DNA from: a bacterium HR23
GTDB lineage: Bacteria > Chloroflexota > Dehalococcoidia > Lucifugimonadales > HRBIN23
Direction: 5' to 3'
DNA length: 6,996 bases
NCBI GenBank assembly: GCA_002923335.1
Contig: BEHZ01000091.1
Span: forward strand, 1 to 6,996
Below are positions 1-6,839 of this stretch, in pieces (position 1 is the first letter of the stretch; every line of letters begins with the position of its first letter). The notes below the pieces were generated by a model that ran no database searches, was not told where the DNA came from, and saw only the letters and a program-made list of their open reading frames with translations. Position numbers and translations under genes: made by a program.

Positions 1-319
1 GGTCGCCCCTGCGCACCTCGGTGGACACCTGCAAACCCTTTTGGCGCAGGCGTTGGGCAACATGCTCCAGATAGGTCTTCGCCCGCTCCGCCTCGGCCTC
101 CATGGCCTTGGTCAGCGCCTCTATATGGGCAGGTGGGAAAGGGCCGACATCGGGGCCCCCTGCCAACCCCAGGTTGAGCATTTGGCTCACCAGGGGCACC
201 ACCTGCACCAACACCACCTCCGCCTTGCAGAGGCCAGCGAGGCCCTCGGCGTGGGGGAGGACCTCTTCCGCCAGCGGCGAGCCGTCCAGGGGCACCACAA
301 TGCGCTGATATGCTCCCAC
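1..319 (-). CDS. universal stress protein (UspA family), 3' end outside window
   Basis: The first 106 codons of a UspA-fold protein; the rest lies beyond the left edge. The N-terminus reads MGAYQRIVVPLDGSPLAEE, the classic first strand and loop of the family (hydrophobic strand, then D12-G-S with a following helix), then a second strand (EVVLVQVVPL) and a long Glu/Ala-rich helix (roughly residues 72-95) leading into a strand (LQVSTEVRRGD). The ATP-binding motif G-2x-G-9x-G(S/T) normally lies in the last third of the domain and cannot be checked. The start is GTG at 319, chosen because an in-frame TAA lies just upstream and AGGAGGG sits 3 to 4 bases before the GTG. Such proteins are cytoplasmic stress-response factors, often ATP-binding. 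The gene follows the histidine kinase after 79 bases and has its own candidate promoter, so it may be transcribed with the kinase, separately, or both. The family call is firm; the exact role is unknown. Confidence 0.9.
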   Translation of the reverse strand, partial: MGAYQRIVVPLDGSPLAEEVLPHAEGLAGLCKAEVVLVQVVPLVSQMLNLGLAGGPDVGPFPPAHIEALTKAMEAEAERAKTYLEHVAQRLRQKGLQVSTEVRRGD

Positions 320-350
320 AGTCCCTCCTTGTTATGGGATGCTGGTGGCT

Positions 351-379
351 ATAGTAGAGCGTTGGGGGCGTCTCGGCAA
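351..379 (-). promoter_or_regulatory. candidate sigma-70-type promoter of the universal stress protein gene
   Basis: On the minus strand TTGCCG (374-379) is followed after exactly 17 bases by TACTAT (351-356). These resemble the -35 and -10 hexamers at the ideal spacing. A transcript would begin near 344 and carry a leader of about 25 bases that includes the AGGAGGG ribosome site before the GTG at 319. It sits in the short gap after the kinase stop codon. This is pattern matching by eye only. Confidence 0.45.
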
Positions 380-398
380 GGGTGAAAACTTCACGGCG

Positions 399-2549
399 CT
401 ACCTGGCACCCCCGGGCCGCGCCCCTTGTTCCTCCTCCCCAGGCGAGGGTTGGGGCACGGTGAGGGGCACGACAAAGGTGAAGGTGCATCCCCGCCGGGG
501 GTGGTTGGTGAACCAGATGCGCCCCCCGTGGAGTTCCACCAACGCCTTGGAGATGCTGAGCCCCAGCCCTGTGCCCGTGGCAGCCGTCTCCGCCGGCACC
601 GAGCGGGAACGGCGGTAGGCCTCAAACAGGTAAGGCTGGTCCTCCTCGGGCACGCCCCCACACGCATCGGTAACGCTGATAAAGGCCTCAGCGTGCTCCC
701 GCCACAGGCGCAGGGTGATGTCGCTGCCGGCCGGCGAATACTTATGGGCGTTGGAAAGCAAGTTCACCACCACCTGCACAAGCCGTCGGCTGTCCACCTC
801 CGCCACGATAGGCTCGTTCAGCATCTCTAACACCAGACGCTGGCCTTTGTCCTCTAGGGAGGGGGTTACAATGTGCACCGCCTCCTGGATGACCTCTTGC
901 AAGGGGACAGGCGCACGCTCCAGGGGCACCTGGCCACTGCGCACCTTGGCAAACTCCAGGAGGTCAACGACTAACTGCTCTAAGGAACGCACACTCCGCT
1001 CCACATTGTTCAGAAGGCGGGCACGGGCAGGAGAGGTGGGGGCAGGCTCCGTCTCCTTGAGGAGCCCCAGAGCAGCCTTCAGGCTAGTGATGGGAGTCTT
1101 CAACTGGTGAGAGACCATGCCCAGGAAGTCGGTGCGTAGGCGGTCCAGTTCCTGCAGGCGTTTCACCTGCTCCCGCTCCAGGGCGAAGAGGCGGGCGTTC
1201 TCCAGGGAGATAGCGACCTGTTGGGCAACGGTCAACAGGACATCCAACTCGGCCTGGGTGTAGCGCTCCATCCCCTGGCGAGGCCCCAGAGCCAGCACAC
1301 CCGTCAGCCCACTGGGGGTGCGCAGGGGGATAAGGAGGCGCACATCCCACTCCTCCAGGCAACGGCGTTCCTGCTCGGGGGTCGCCTGCAAGGCGGGGAG
1401 GGTCTGGATCTGCCGACGCCACAGGGGGCGTCCCTCCTGAGCCAGCCAGCGCAGAATGGGGGAGGTTGCCCCCAAGGTCGGGCCTTCCCCCTGCAGGGTG
1501 GCGAACTCCCCTTTCGGGGTGGGGAAGAGAAGCCACACCCCCTGGGTGCGCACCGCCAACTGCACGGTGCGAGTAAGGCTCTGCACAAGGTGGGGGAGGT
1601 CCACAATGCTCTGGGAGATGGCGGCGAAGGTGCGCAGGAGGCGTAGATAGTCGTAGCGCCGGCCGTATAGCCAGCGGTCCGCCACCTCTTGCAAGGCCCG
1701 CACCGCCGGCTGGAAGGCCACCGCCAGCAGGAACAACAGCAACACCTGAATAGCAATGGATAGTTCGGCTTGCCGGGCGAGCCACCGGCTCACCCCCAGC
1801 AAGACCAGCAGGTAAAGCCCCGCAGCCCCGGCGCTGGTCAGAAGATACACCGCCCCCCTCTGGGCCACCACCTGGAGGTCCAGAAGGCGGGCACGCATCA
1901 CGGCGACAGCGGTGATGGCGCTAAAGAGCAGGTTGCCCATCACCCCGAGGGGAGTCCCTATGACCCCCGCCGTTGCCAGATAGTCTGTCGTCATCCCGGC
2001 AACGGCACACAGGGCGCCGGCACACAAGTAGAGGTAACGGTTCCGCTCGTCCACCGCCTCGGCCGACTGATACGCCAGGAGCAGAAGGGCCATCCCCACG
2101 ACCACCAGCAGTTGCTGGAGAACCATCCAGGGAACAAAGAAGAGGCCGCTCACCAGGCCCCATCCGTAGGCGAAGAAGGCGGCACCTTGCACTACCAGGG
2201 GGGTTAATGCCAGCGCAGAGAGAATGGGAAAAAGGGCATAGAGGGGGAGGCCGGCGCGCCAGGAGCGGATGCGCCGGGTCAGCAGGAGCACAAAGTGCAG
2301 CCAGGATACCCAGATGAGAGGAAAGGTTGCCAGTGCCACCCGTTCCCACAGCAGGGCGACGCTGGCGCTGGGGCTCCCCCGCACGGCGAAGACGAACAGC
2401 GCCCAGAGCACCATGCCCCCCAGGAAGAGGGCGAAGATATAATGCAGAGGCGTTTTACGGGGCGCACGGAGGACAAGGACGAAAAGCCCAAAATTGACCC
2501 CCAGGGCCAGCAGAGGGGGCAAAAGGGAAAGAACAGTTCTCACTAGCAC
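399..2549 (-). CDS. multi-pass membrane sensor histidine kinase with GAF domain
   Basis: A 716-residue sensor kinase of a two-component system. Residues 1-222 hold about seven hydrophobic segments, resembling the 7TM N-terminal sensor region of some bacterial kinases, and two more follow (about 233-255 and 264-283), so roughly nine membrane passes. A GAF-like domain spans about 305-455, then a short helical linker, then the HisKA domain with the phospho-acceptor H481 in FLGMVSHQLKTP. The ATPase domain (about 583-697) shows the N box (NLLSNAHKYSP, N596 and N600), a G1 box written D628-A-C-G-G instead of the usual D-x-G-x-G, an F-box-like LFEAYRR (641-647) and a clean G2 box GTGLGL (659-664). 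The start is GTG at 2549, with AAGGA 9 bases upstream; a second GTG at 2543 is an alternative. It lies 289 bases downstream of an OmpR-type regulator on the same strand, its likely partner. The signal sensed cannot be told. The family call is very secure. Confidence 0.95.
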   Translation of the reverse strand: MLVRTVLSLLPPLLALGVNFGLFVLVLRAPRKTPLHYIFALFLGGMVLWALFVFAVRGSPSASVALLWERVALATFPLIWVSWLHFVLLLTRRIRSWRAGLPLYALFPILSALALTPLVVQGAAFFAYGWGLVSGLFFVPWMVLQQLLVVVGMALLLLAYQSAEAVDERNRYLYLCAGALCAVAGMTTDYLATAGVIGTPLGVMGNLLFSAITAVAVMRARLLDLQVVAQRGAVYLLTSAGAAGLYLLVLLGVSRWLARQAELSIAIQVLLLFLLAVAFQPAVRALQEVADRWLYGRRYDYLRLLRTFAAISQSIVDLPHLVQSLTRTVQLAVRTQGVWLLFPTPKGEFATLQGEGPTLGATSPILRWLAQEGRPLWRRQIQTLPALQATPEQERRCLEEWDVRLLIPLRTPSGLTGVLALGPRQGMERYTQAELDVLLTVAQQVAISLENARLFALEREQVKRLQELDRLRTDFLGMVSHQLKTPITSLKAALGLLKETEPAPTSPARARLLNNVERSVRSLEQLVVDLLEFAKVRSGQVPLERAPVPLQEVIQEAVHIVTPSLEDKGQRLVLEMLNEPIVAEVDSRRLVQVVVNLLSNAHKYSPAGSDITLRLWREHAEAFISVTDACGGVPEEDQPYLFEAYRRSRSVPAETAATGTGLGLSISKALVELHGGRIWFTNHPRRGCTFTFVVPLTVPQPSPGEEEQGARPGGAR

Positions 2550-2622
2550 GGCACTGCGTCCTTAGCGTCTTATAACCCCTCCAGATATAGCCACAGGCCG
2601 ATGCGGACTGTCCCCACACTCG

Positions 2623-2647
2623 GATGGGCCGTGCACGGTCGGCCATC
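2623..2647. repeat. nested inverted repeat upstream of the kinase gene
   Basis: GATGGGCC (2623-2630) and GGCCATC (2641-2647) are complementary over seven pairs with one bulged G. Overlapping the left arm is a perfect 10-base palindrome CCGTGCACGG (2629-2638). It lies about 75 bases before the kinase GTG. The symmetry suits a dimeric DNA-binding protein or a short RNA hairpin; no particular factor can be named. Confidence 0.4.
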
Positions 2648-2720
2648 AAAATAATAGCGCACCAGGGCCCCGGGTATAAAGCGGTGTTCTCACCCAATTT
2701 TCACAAATCCTACAGCATGG

Positions 2721-2736
2721 CGAAGCGGGGGCTTCG
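2721..2736. repeat. short perfect hairpin CGAAGC-GGGG-GCTTCG
   Basis: Six-base perfect arms with a four-base loop, about 105 bases after the regulator stop codon. There is no T-run after it on either strand, so it is not a standard intrinsic terminator. It may only slow or stabilise the RNA between regulator and kinase. Confidence 0.35.
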
Positions 2737-2768
2737 ACACCGCACTGCTCCAAGGCCAATGCCCCGTC

Positions 2769-2783
2769 CCGGCTGAGAGCCGG
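2769..2783. repeat. short perfect hairpin CCGGCT-GAG-AGCCGG
   Basis: Six-base perfect arms with a three-base loop, about 56 bases downstream of the regulator stop codon on the minus strand. There is no U-tract, so termination would have to be weak or factor-dependent. A partial stop here could make the kinase less abundant than the regulator; that is inference. Confidence 0.35.
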
Positions 2784-2838
2784 CGGGCGTGCCTCTACAC
2801 AGCATGCGACCACCCGAAAAGGCCCACGCCCCACCAGC

Positions 2839-3576
2839 CTACTCCTCGGTGCGGGGGGTGGTCGGGTGAGGCTCCGCATCCTTGTCTTTGGGCTTGACGA
2901 ATTTATAGCCCACCTTCCATTCGGTAACGATAAGACGGGGCTTTTGCGGGTTGTCGCCCAGTTTCTGGCGGAGATGCTGAATGTGGACCTTCAGGTAGTT
3001 GGGAGCATCGGTGTATTGCGGGCCCCACACTTTGGCCAATAACTCTTCGTAAGGCACTACTCGTCCGGCGTTCCTCACCAACAAAGCCAGGAGGTTGAAC
3101 TCGGTAGGGGTCAGTTTCACCTTCTGCCCCTCCACCCACACCTCCCGGGCTGCGAAGTCCACCTTGATACCCCCGGCCTCAAAGGGCGGCTCCTTTGTAG
3201 GGACCTGGCTGTCCCGTGCACGACGCAGAACCGCCTGGACCCGTGCCATCAGTTCTATATGGCTGAAAGGCTTGGTGATGTAGTCGTCCGCCCCTGCCTC
3301 CAGGGCACGGGCGATGTCGGTATCCGCATCCCGCACCGTCAGCATAATGACCGGCACGTCGGAGGTGGAGCGGATTTGGCGCAACACCTGAAAGCCGTCC
3401 ATCGCCGGCAGGCCCACATCCAGGATCACCAGGTCGGGGGATTCTTCCCGGAGCAGGCGCAGGCCTGTGGGGCCGTCGGGCGCCGAGAGGACCACCGTGT
3501 CCGGCCAACGCAACTCAAAACAGAGGCTCACCACCTCCGCTATTTCTGGCGAATCGTCAATCACCAGCACCTTCAT
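2839..3576 (-). CDS. OmpR/PhoB-family response regulator
   Basis: A 245-residue DNA-binding response regulator. The receiver domain (about 1-118) has the acidic pair D7-D8, the phospho-acceptor D53 in LVILDVGLPAMDG, the switch T80 in IMLTVRD and K102 in DYITKPF, so every key residue is present. After a linker rich in charged residues, a winged-helix domain (about 134-228) shows LTPTEFNLLALLVRNAGRVV, the recognition region YLKVHIQHLRQKLGD and the wing strand VGYKFVKP, typical of the OmpR/PhoB group. A charged tail of about 17 residues follows. The start is ATG at 3576: a longer reading from 3594 would add six residues before the normal beginning MKVLVIDDSP, and those bases form the likely -10 box. 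It is probably phosphorylated by the kinase encoded downstream. Its target genes are unknown; the kinase and the stress protein are candidates by position only. Confidence 0.95.
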   Translation of the reverse strand: MKVLVIDDSPEIAEVVSLCFELRWPDTVVLSAPDGPTGLRLLREESPDLVILDVGLPAMDGFQVLRQIRSTSDVPVIMLTVRDADTDIARALEAGADDYITKPFSHIELMARVQAVLRRARDSQVPTKEPPFEAGGIKVDFAAREVWVEGQKVKLTPTEFNLLALLVRNAGRVVPYEELLAKVWGPQYTDAPNYLKVHIQHLRQKLGDNPQKPRLIVTEWKVGYKFVKPKDKDAEPHPTTPRTEE

Positions 3577-3584
3577 CGGTTTGT

Positions 3585-3614
3585 ATTGTAGCACACCACA
3601 CCCGATCCTGGCAT
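3585..3614 (-). promoter_or_regulatory. candidate promoter giving a leaderless response-regulator transcript
   Basis: On the minus strand ATGCCA (3609-3614; four of six match TTGACA) precedes TACAAT (3585-3590; five of six match TATAAT) with an 18-base spacer. Only 8 bases separate the -10 box from the ATG at 3576, so transcription should start within a few bases of the start codon. Those bases contain no purine-rich ribosome site. A repeated GTGTG motif sits in the spacer. Leaderless starts of this layout are well known in several high-GC bacterial groups. Confidence 0.5.
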
Positions 3615-3616
3615 AG

Positions 3617-3705
3617 AAAAACGCCCATTACCCCGCTTGCCGACGCCTACCGCAGGGTAAGGATAAGCCCCCTCCCAGGGGGCTATCCTGCCCGGCAAAC
3701 GGGGT
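3617..3705 (-). terminator. structured 3' element after the PrpD-family gene, possible terminator
   Basis: Immediately after the TAA at 3706-3708 the two arms 3693-3705 and 3630-3642 can pair over 13 bases. The only mismatch in DNA (C against A in the plus reading) becomes a G-U wobble in the minus-strand RNA, which favours an RNA made in the direction of the gene. Inside lies a second hairpin: AGGGGGCT (3677-3684) against AGCCCCCT (3666-3673) with a three-base loop, extended by ATCC/GGAT across a one-base bulge. A run of five T on the minus strand (3617-3621) follows, but 8 bases after the outer stem, so it is not a textbook intrinsic terminator. It separates the PrpD-family unit from the regulator promoter. 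Confidence 0.55.
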
Positions 3706-5115
3706 TTAGGCACCCGGCTGAAGGAGAGCAGTAAGGTCGCTGAGGGTAGGGAGGCTCTCCAGGGCATCCACCCTTTCGGCCACCGCCTCTACCTGGCGAC
3801 GCGACAGCACGCCCCGGGCGCAGTCGTGGAACTTCTCCATCAGTTCCTGGCGGGACATGGGGCGCTGGGGCGTCCCCCGGGACACCTCGGCCATGCGGGT
3901 GAGCACACGCCCGTCGGCGAGATGCACCTGCACCCGTGCACGAATGCGGGCATAGCCCTGGGCCTCCAGTTCCTGGTCCACATATGCCTCCACCTTGGGG
4001 AGGAAGGCCTGCACCTCCGGGCTTTGCACCACCGCATCGGTGAACTCCTGGATGCCCGCCCGCCGACGCAAGACCAGAATACCCAGCAGAAAGGGAATGG
4101 AGAACTTGGCCTGCAAGGCGTTCTGGGGGCGCTGGTAGCGCAAGGCGGATAGCACATTGCTGGTAGTGCCCAGGCGCACCTTGACCACCTGCTGGGGGTG
4201 AATATTATGCTCCAGCACCAGGTCCCGCAGGGCGTCCATTGCGGGGTGGAGAAGGGAACCACAGGGGTAAGGCTTCACCGAAACGCCAGGGTGCAGAATG
4301 GCCCAGGGGTTTCCTAGTTTCCCCCGAAGGAACTCGGGGTCGGCCCCACCTCCGGCCACCTGGAAGTAGCCCCAAGGGCCGTCTAGGGCGTTGGGGTCGG
4401 CAGTAAAGCCCAAGGAGGCCAGCCGGGCAGCGATGAGGCCGTTCTGCGCCGCCGCCCCGGCGTGGTAGGGCTTGGTCATGGTGCCGAAGTTGGCACGGAT
4501 ACCCGCCGCCTTGGACGCAGCGATGCCCAGGGCCATGCGGGTCTGCTCCTCCGTAAGGCGGAGGAGCACCGCCCCCACCGCCGCCGCCCCAAAGGTGCCG
4601 AAAGTGCCGGTGGAGTGGAAACCCTGCTGGTAGTGGCGTGGGCTGATGGTCTCGTTGAGTTTGCACTCCACCTCAAAGCCGATGCAAAAGGCGTGGAGCA
4701 CCTCCCTCCCGCTGGCCCCCACCTCTTGCCCCAGGGCCAAGGCTGCAGCGAGGACGGGCACCGTAGGATGGGTCAACAAACCATAGACCCTGCTGGGGTG
4801 AGACGCGAGTTGAGTATCGTCATAGTCCATAGCATGTCCGCTGACGCCGTTGGCGAGGGCAGACAGTTCGGCGGGGGCTGTCCGCCGGGTGCCGATAATG
4901 GCGGCGGGCCCCGGCCCGGCGACGCTCTCAATGTATCGGCGGATAATGCGGGCGCAGGGCTCTGTGGAGCCGGCCACCATAACCGCCAGGCCGTCCAGCC
5001 AGCACCGTTTGGCTTCCCGGGCCACCTCCAGGGGAATAGCCCCCCAGGGCGTGGAGCAGATGAAGCGGACGACTTCTTCAGTAAAGGTCTGGGCACCGGT
5101 TTGAACTTCCGCCAT
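3706..5115 (-). CDS. MmgE/PrpD-family protein, substrate unassigned
   Basis: A 469-residue member of the family that includes 2-methylcitrate dehydratase and cis-aconitate decarboxylase; its length is normal and it looks cytoplasmic. Family motifs are clear: NGVSGHAMDYDDT (H94, D97, D99-D100), GFHSTGTFGTFGAA (H167), FGTMTKPYHAGAAAQNG (K215, H218) and VKPYPCGSLLHPAMD (K281, C285, H290). H94, H167, K215 and K281 line up by eye with the residues described as catalytic in cis-aconitate decarboxylase, so the protein is probably active. The helical domain occupies about 1-265 plus the C-terminal end, with the alpha/beta lid domain (about 270-410) inserted. The family is functionally broad and sequence alone does not show the substrate. 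No prpB, prpC or acn gene is in the window, so a methylcitrate cycle role is not supported by context. The start is ATG at 5115 with a G-rich ribosome site just before it. It may form its own unit. Confidence 0.93.
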   Translation of the reverse strand: MAEVQTGAQTFTEEVVRFICSTPWGAIPLEVAREAKRCWLDGLAVMVAGSTEPCARIIRRYIESVAGPGPAAIIGTRRTAPAELSALANGVSGHAMDYDDTQLASHPSRVYGLLTHPTVPVLAAALALGQEVGASGREVLHAFCIGFEVECKLNETISPRHYQQGFHSTGTFGTFGAAAVGAVLLRLTEEQTRMALGIAASKAAGIRANFGTMTKPYHAGAAAQNGLIAARLASLGFTADPNALDGPWGYFQVAGGGADPEFLRGKLGNPWAILHPGVSVKPYPCGSLLHPAMDALRDLVLEHNIHPQQVVKVRLGTTSNVLSALRYQRPQNALQAKFSIPFLLGILVLRRRAGIQEFTDAVVQSPEVQAFLPKVEAYVDQELEAQGYARIRARVQVHLADGRVLTRMAEVSRGTPQRPMSRQELMEKFHDCARGVLSRRQVEAVAERVDALESLPTLSDLTALLQPGA

Positions 5116-5152
5116 GTCCCCCCCTAGTGATGTGCGTGCTCCCTGGGGATGC

Positions 5153-5182
5153 AGTATACTACCCCAAATACCGTAGTGTAAG
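5153..5182 (-). promoter_or_regulatory. candidate promoter of the PrpD-family gene
   Basis: CTTACA (5177-5182) and TATACT (5153-5158) on the minus strand are separated by 18 bases; they match the consensus hexamers at four and five of six positions. The predicted start near 5146 leaves a leader of about 30 bases with a G-rich ribosome site before the ATG at 5115. The -10 lies within the palindrome AGTATACT (5153-5160). Called by eye, moderate support. Confidence 0.4.
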
Positions 5183-5238
5183 CAGGGTAATCACCGCTCC
5201 ATAGCAACAACCCAGGTAATTCGGAGGGGCCCAGCAAT

Positions 5239-5266
5239 AGGGGGTGGAGATAACTCCCCACCCCCT
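5239..5266 (-). terminator. strong hairpin downstream of leuA, terminator-like
   Basis: AGGGGGTGG (5239-5247) and CCACCCCCT (5258-5266) pair perfectly over nine bases, with a small inner extension GAG/CTC. It begins 36 bases beyond the leuA stop codon. There is no U-tract on either side, so intrinsic termination is uncertain; factor-dependent termination or 3' end protection are equally possible. Confidence 0.45.
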
Positions 5267-5301
5267 GTGCCGTCCTGATGGGTGGCGCAAAACGACACCC
5301 G

Positions 5302-6839
5302 TTACCCGGCTTTGCTCACCAGCCCTTCCATCGCCAGCAGGCGGTTGAGGGCGTTGGCATAGGCACGGGCGCTGGCCACCAGGATATCGGTAGAGGCACC
5401 GCGTCCCGTATACACCCGCCCGTTGTATTCCAGGCGGATGGTAACATCCCCCATAGCGTCCAACCCCTCGGTGATGGAGCGGACGCTGTATTCCACCAGT
5501 TTGGCCCTGATGCCCACCACCTGGGCAATGGCGTTGCACACGGCGTCCACCGGCCCGTTGCCCGTAGCGGTTTGCGTGTAGACCTTCCCATCAGGGCCGG
5601 TCATGCGCACCGCGGCGGTGGGCACATCGGCGGTGCCAGTATGCACCTGGACGTGGTCAAGGGTATAGGCGACCGCTTCCCCTACACGACGGTGCTCGGC
5701 CAGCAGAGCCTCCAGGTCCCGGTCGGTAACCTCCCGCTTGCGATCGGCCAATTCCTTGAAGTCCTGGAAGACCCGGTTCAGTTCCTCAGGGGTGAGGTGG
5801 AAGCCCAGAGCCTCCAGACGGGCCTTCAGGCCGGCGCGCCCGCTCAACTTGCCCAGCACGATCTCGCCGGCCGTTGGCCAGCCGATTTCGGCGGGGTCCA
5901 TAATCTCGTAGGTCTGCCGGGCCTTGAGCACCCCGTCCTGATGAATCCCGGAGGCGTGGCGGAAGGCGTTGTGGCCCACAATGGCCTTGTTGGGCTGGAC
6001 GGGGAAGCCGGTGATTTCGCTCACCAGCCTGCTGGTGCGGTAAATCTCCCGGGTATTGATGCCCGTGGTTACCCCGAAGTAGTCTTTGCGGGTGTGAAGG
6101 GCCATTATCATCTCTTCCAGGGAGGCGTTGCCCGCCCGCTCTCCAATGCCGTTGATGCACCCTTCTACCTGGCGGGCACCGGCCTTGACCGCTGCCAAGG
6201 AGTTGGCAACCGCCAGGCCCAGGTCGTTGTGGCAGTGGACGCTCACCACCGCCTTATGGATATTGGGAACCCGCTCAAAGATGCTGCGGATGAGGTTGGC
6301 AAACTCGGCGGGTATGGCATAGCCCACCGTGTCGGGGATGTTCACGGTGGTGGCCCCGGCGTCAATGACCGCCTCCAGCAGGGTATAGAGGTATTCGGGT
6401 TGGGTGCGAGTAGCGTCTTGCGGGGAGAACTGCACATCCTCGCAATACTTCTTGGCCCGTTTGACCGCCTCCACCGCCATCTGCATCACCTCTTCCCTGT
6501 CCTTCCGCAGCATATGGAGCATGTGGATATCGGAGGTGGACAGGAACACGTGGATGCGGGGGCGGGCGGCACCCTTGAGCGCCTCCCACGCTTGATCCAC
6601 ATCGTGGGGATGGCACGGGCCAGGGAGGCGATAATGGGGGTGCGCACCTGCTGGGCGATGGTCTGGACCGCCTTGAAATCGCCGGGGGAACTGGCGGCGA
6701 AGCCCGCTTCTATCACATCCACCCCCAGGCGCTCCAACTGCTTGGCGATCTCCACCTTCTCCTCAACGGTCATGCCGGCACCCGCCGCCTGCTCACCGTC
6801 GCGCAGGGTGGTGTCAAAGATAACTACTCGGTCTGCCAT
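5302..6839 (-). CDS. leuA: 2-isopropylmalate synthase, interrupted by a one-base frameshift
   Basis: Condenses acetyl-CoA with 2-oxoisovalerate, the first committed step of leucine synthesis. Reading from ATG at 6839 gives MADRVVIFDTTLRDGEQ and stays in a good LeuA frame to P78 (codon 6606-6608), then shifts. The rest continues in the neighbouring frame to TAA at 5302. Restoring one C to the run of four gives 512 residues, the normal length of the long LeuA form. The TIM-barrel half has R13 and D14 (substrate and metal), HVFLSTSDIHM, SVHCHNDLG (H202 and H204, metal), GCINGIGERAGNASLEE (N238) and GHNAFRHASGIHQDG. The C-terminal part (about 390-505) matches the regulatory domain that binds leucine. 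Q141 in FSPQDATRT replaces the Glu usual in many LeuA proteins. AGGGAGGAG lies about 6 bases before the ATG. Close relatives (citramalate or homocitrate synthase) are less likely given the length and motifs. The neighbouring genes are not leucine genes. Confidence 0.9.
6606..6609 (-). other. frameshift site in leuA (C run one base short)
   Basis: On the minus strand the gene reads ATC CCC ACG ATG TGG here, which loses LeuA similarity at once. With five C instead of four it reads ATC CCC CAC GAT GTG GAT, giving IPHDVDQAWEAL and joining the two good frames without loss. A homopolymer sequencing or assembly error, or a recent real mutation, explains it best. There is no heptameric slippery sequence to suggest programmed frameshifting. 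Confidence 0.85.

Larger units (their letters stand above)
2550..2838. other. 289-base non-coding gap between regulator and kinase
   Basis: No credible gene was found here. The open frames that enter it are overlaps in wrong phases of the flanking genes and have no family resemblance. It contains three inverted repeats, listed separately (2623-2647, 2721-2736 and 2769-2783). AT-rich patches read TTATAA (about 2568-2573), TATATC (about 2583-2588) and TTTATA on the minus strand and could be -10 boxes, but none has a convincing -35 at the right distance. Paired regulator and kinase genes usually lie much closer together, so a second promoter, an operator, or a region for processing of a joint transcript is plausible but unproven. 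Confidence 0.6.

Noticed and set aside
1084..1785. A 233-codon minus-strand frame inside the kinase gene
   Set aside because: Same-strand alternate frame with Pro/Gly/Ala/Arg-rich low-complexity translation, within the GAF and membrane region of a well-supported kinase.
2568..2612. TTATAA and TATATC as -10 boxes for the kinase
   Set aside because: No -35 hexamer with an acceptable match stands 16-19 bases upstream of either, so I did not annotate a promoter.
2646..2879. A 77-codon minus-strand frame bridging the regulator end and the gap
   Set aside because: It overlaps the regulator in the wrong phase, has no ribosome site that I could see, and its composition is not protein-like.
4462..5127. 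A 221-codon plus-strand open frame opposite the PrpD-family gene
   Set aside because: Antisense shadow. The minus-strand frame carries clear family motifs over its whole length, and the plus frame shows none.
5186..5220. GGTAAT repeated at 5186-5191 and 5215-5220, 29 bases apart, upstream of the PrpD-family promoter
   Set aside because: Six bases twice is expected by chance at this length, and the spacing is not a whole number of helical turns.
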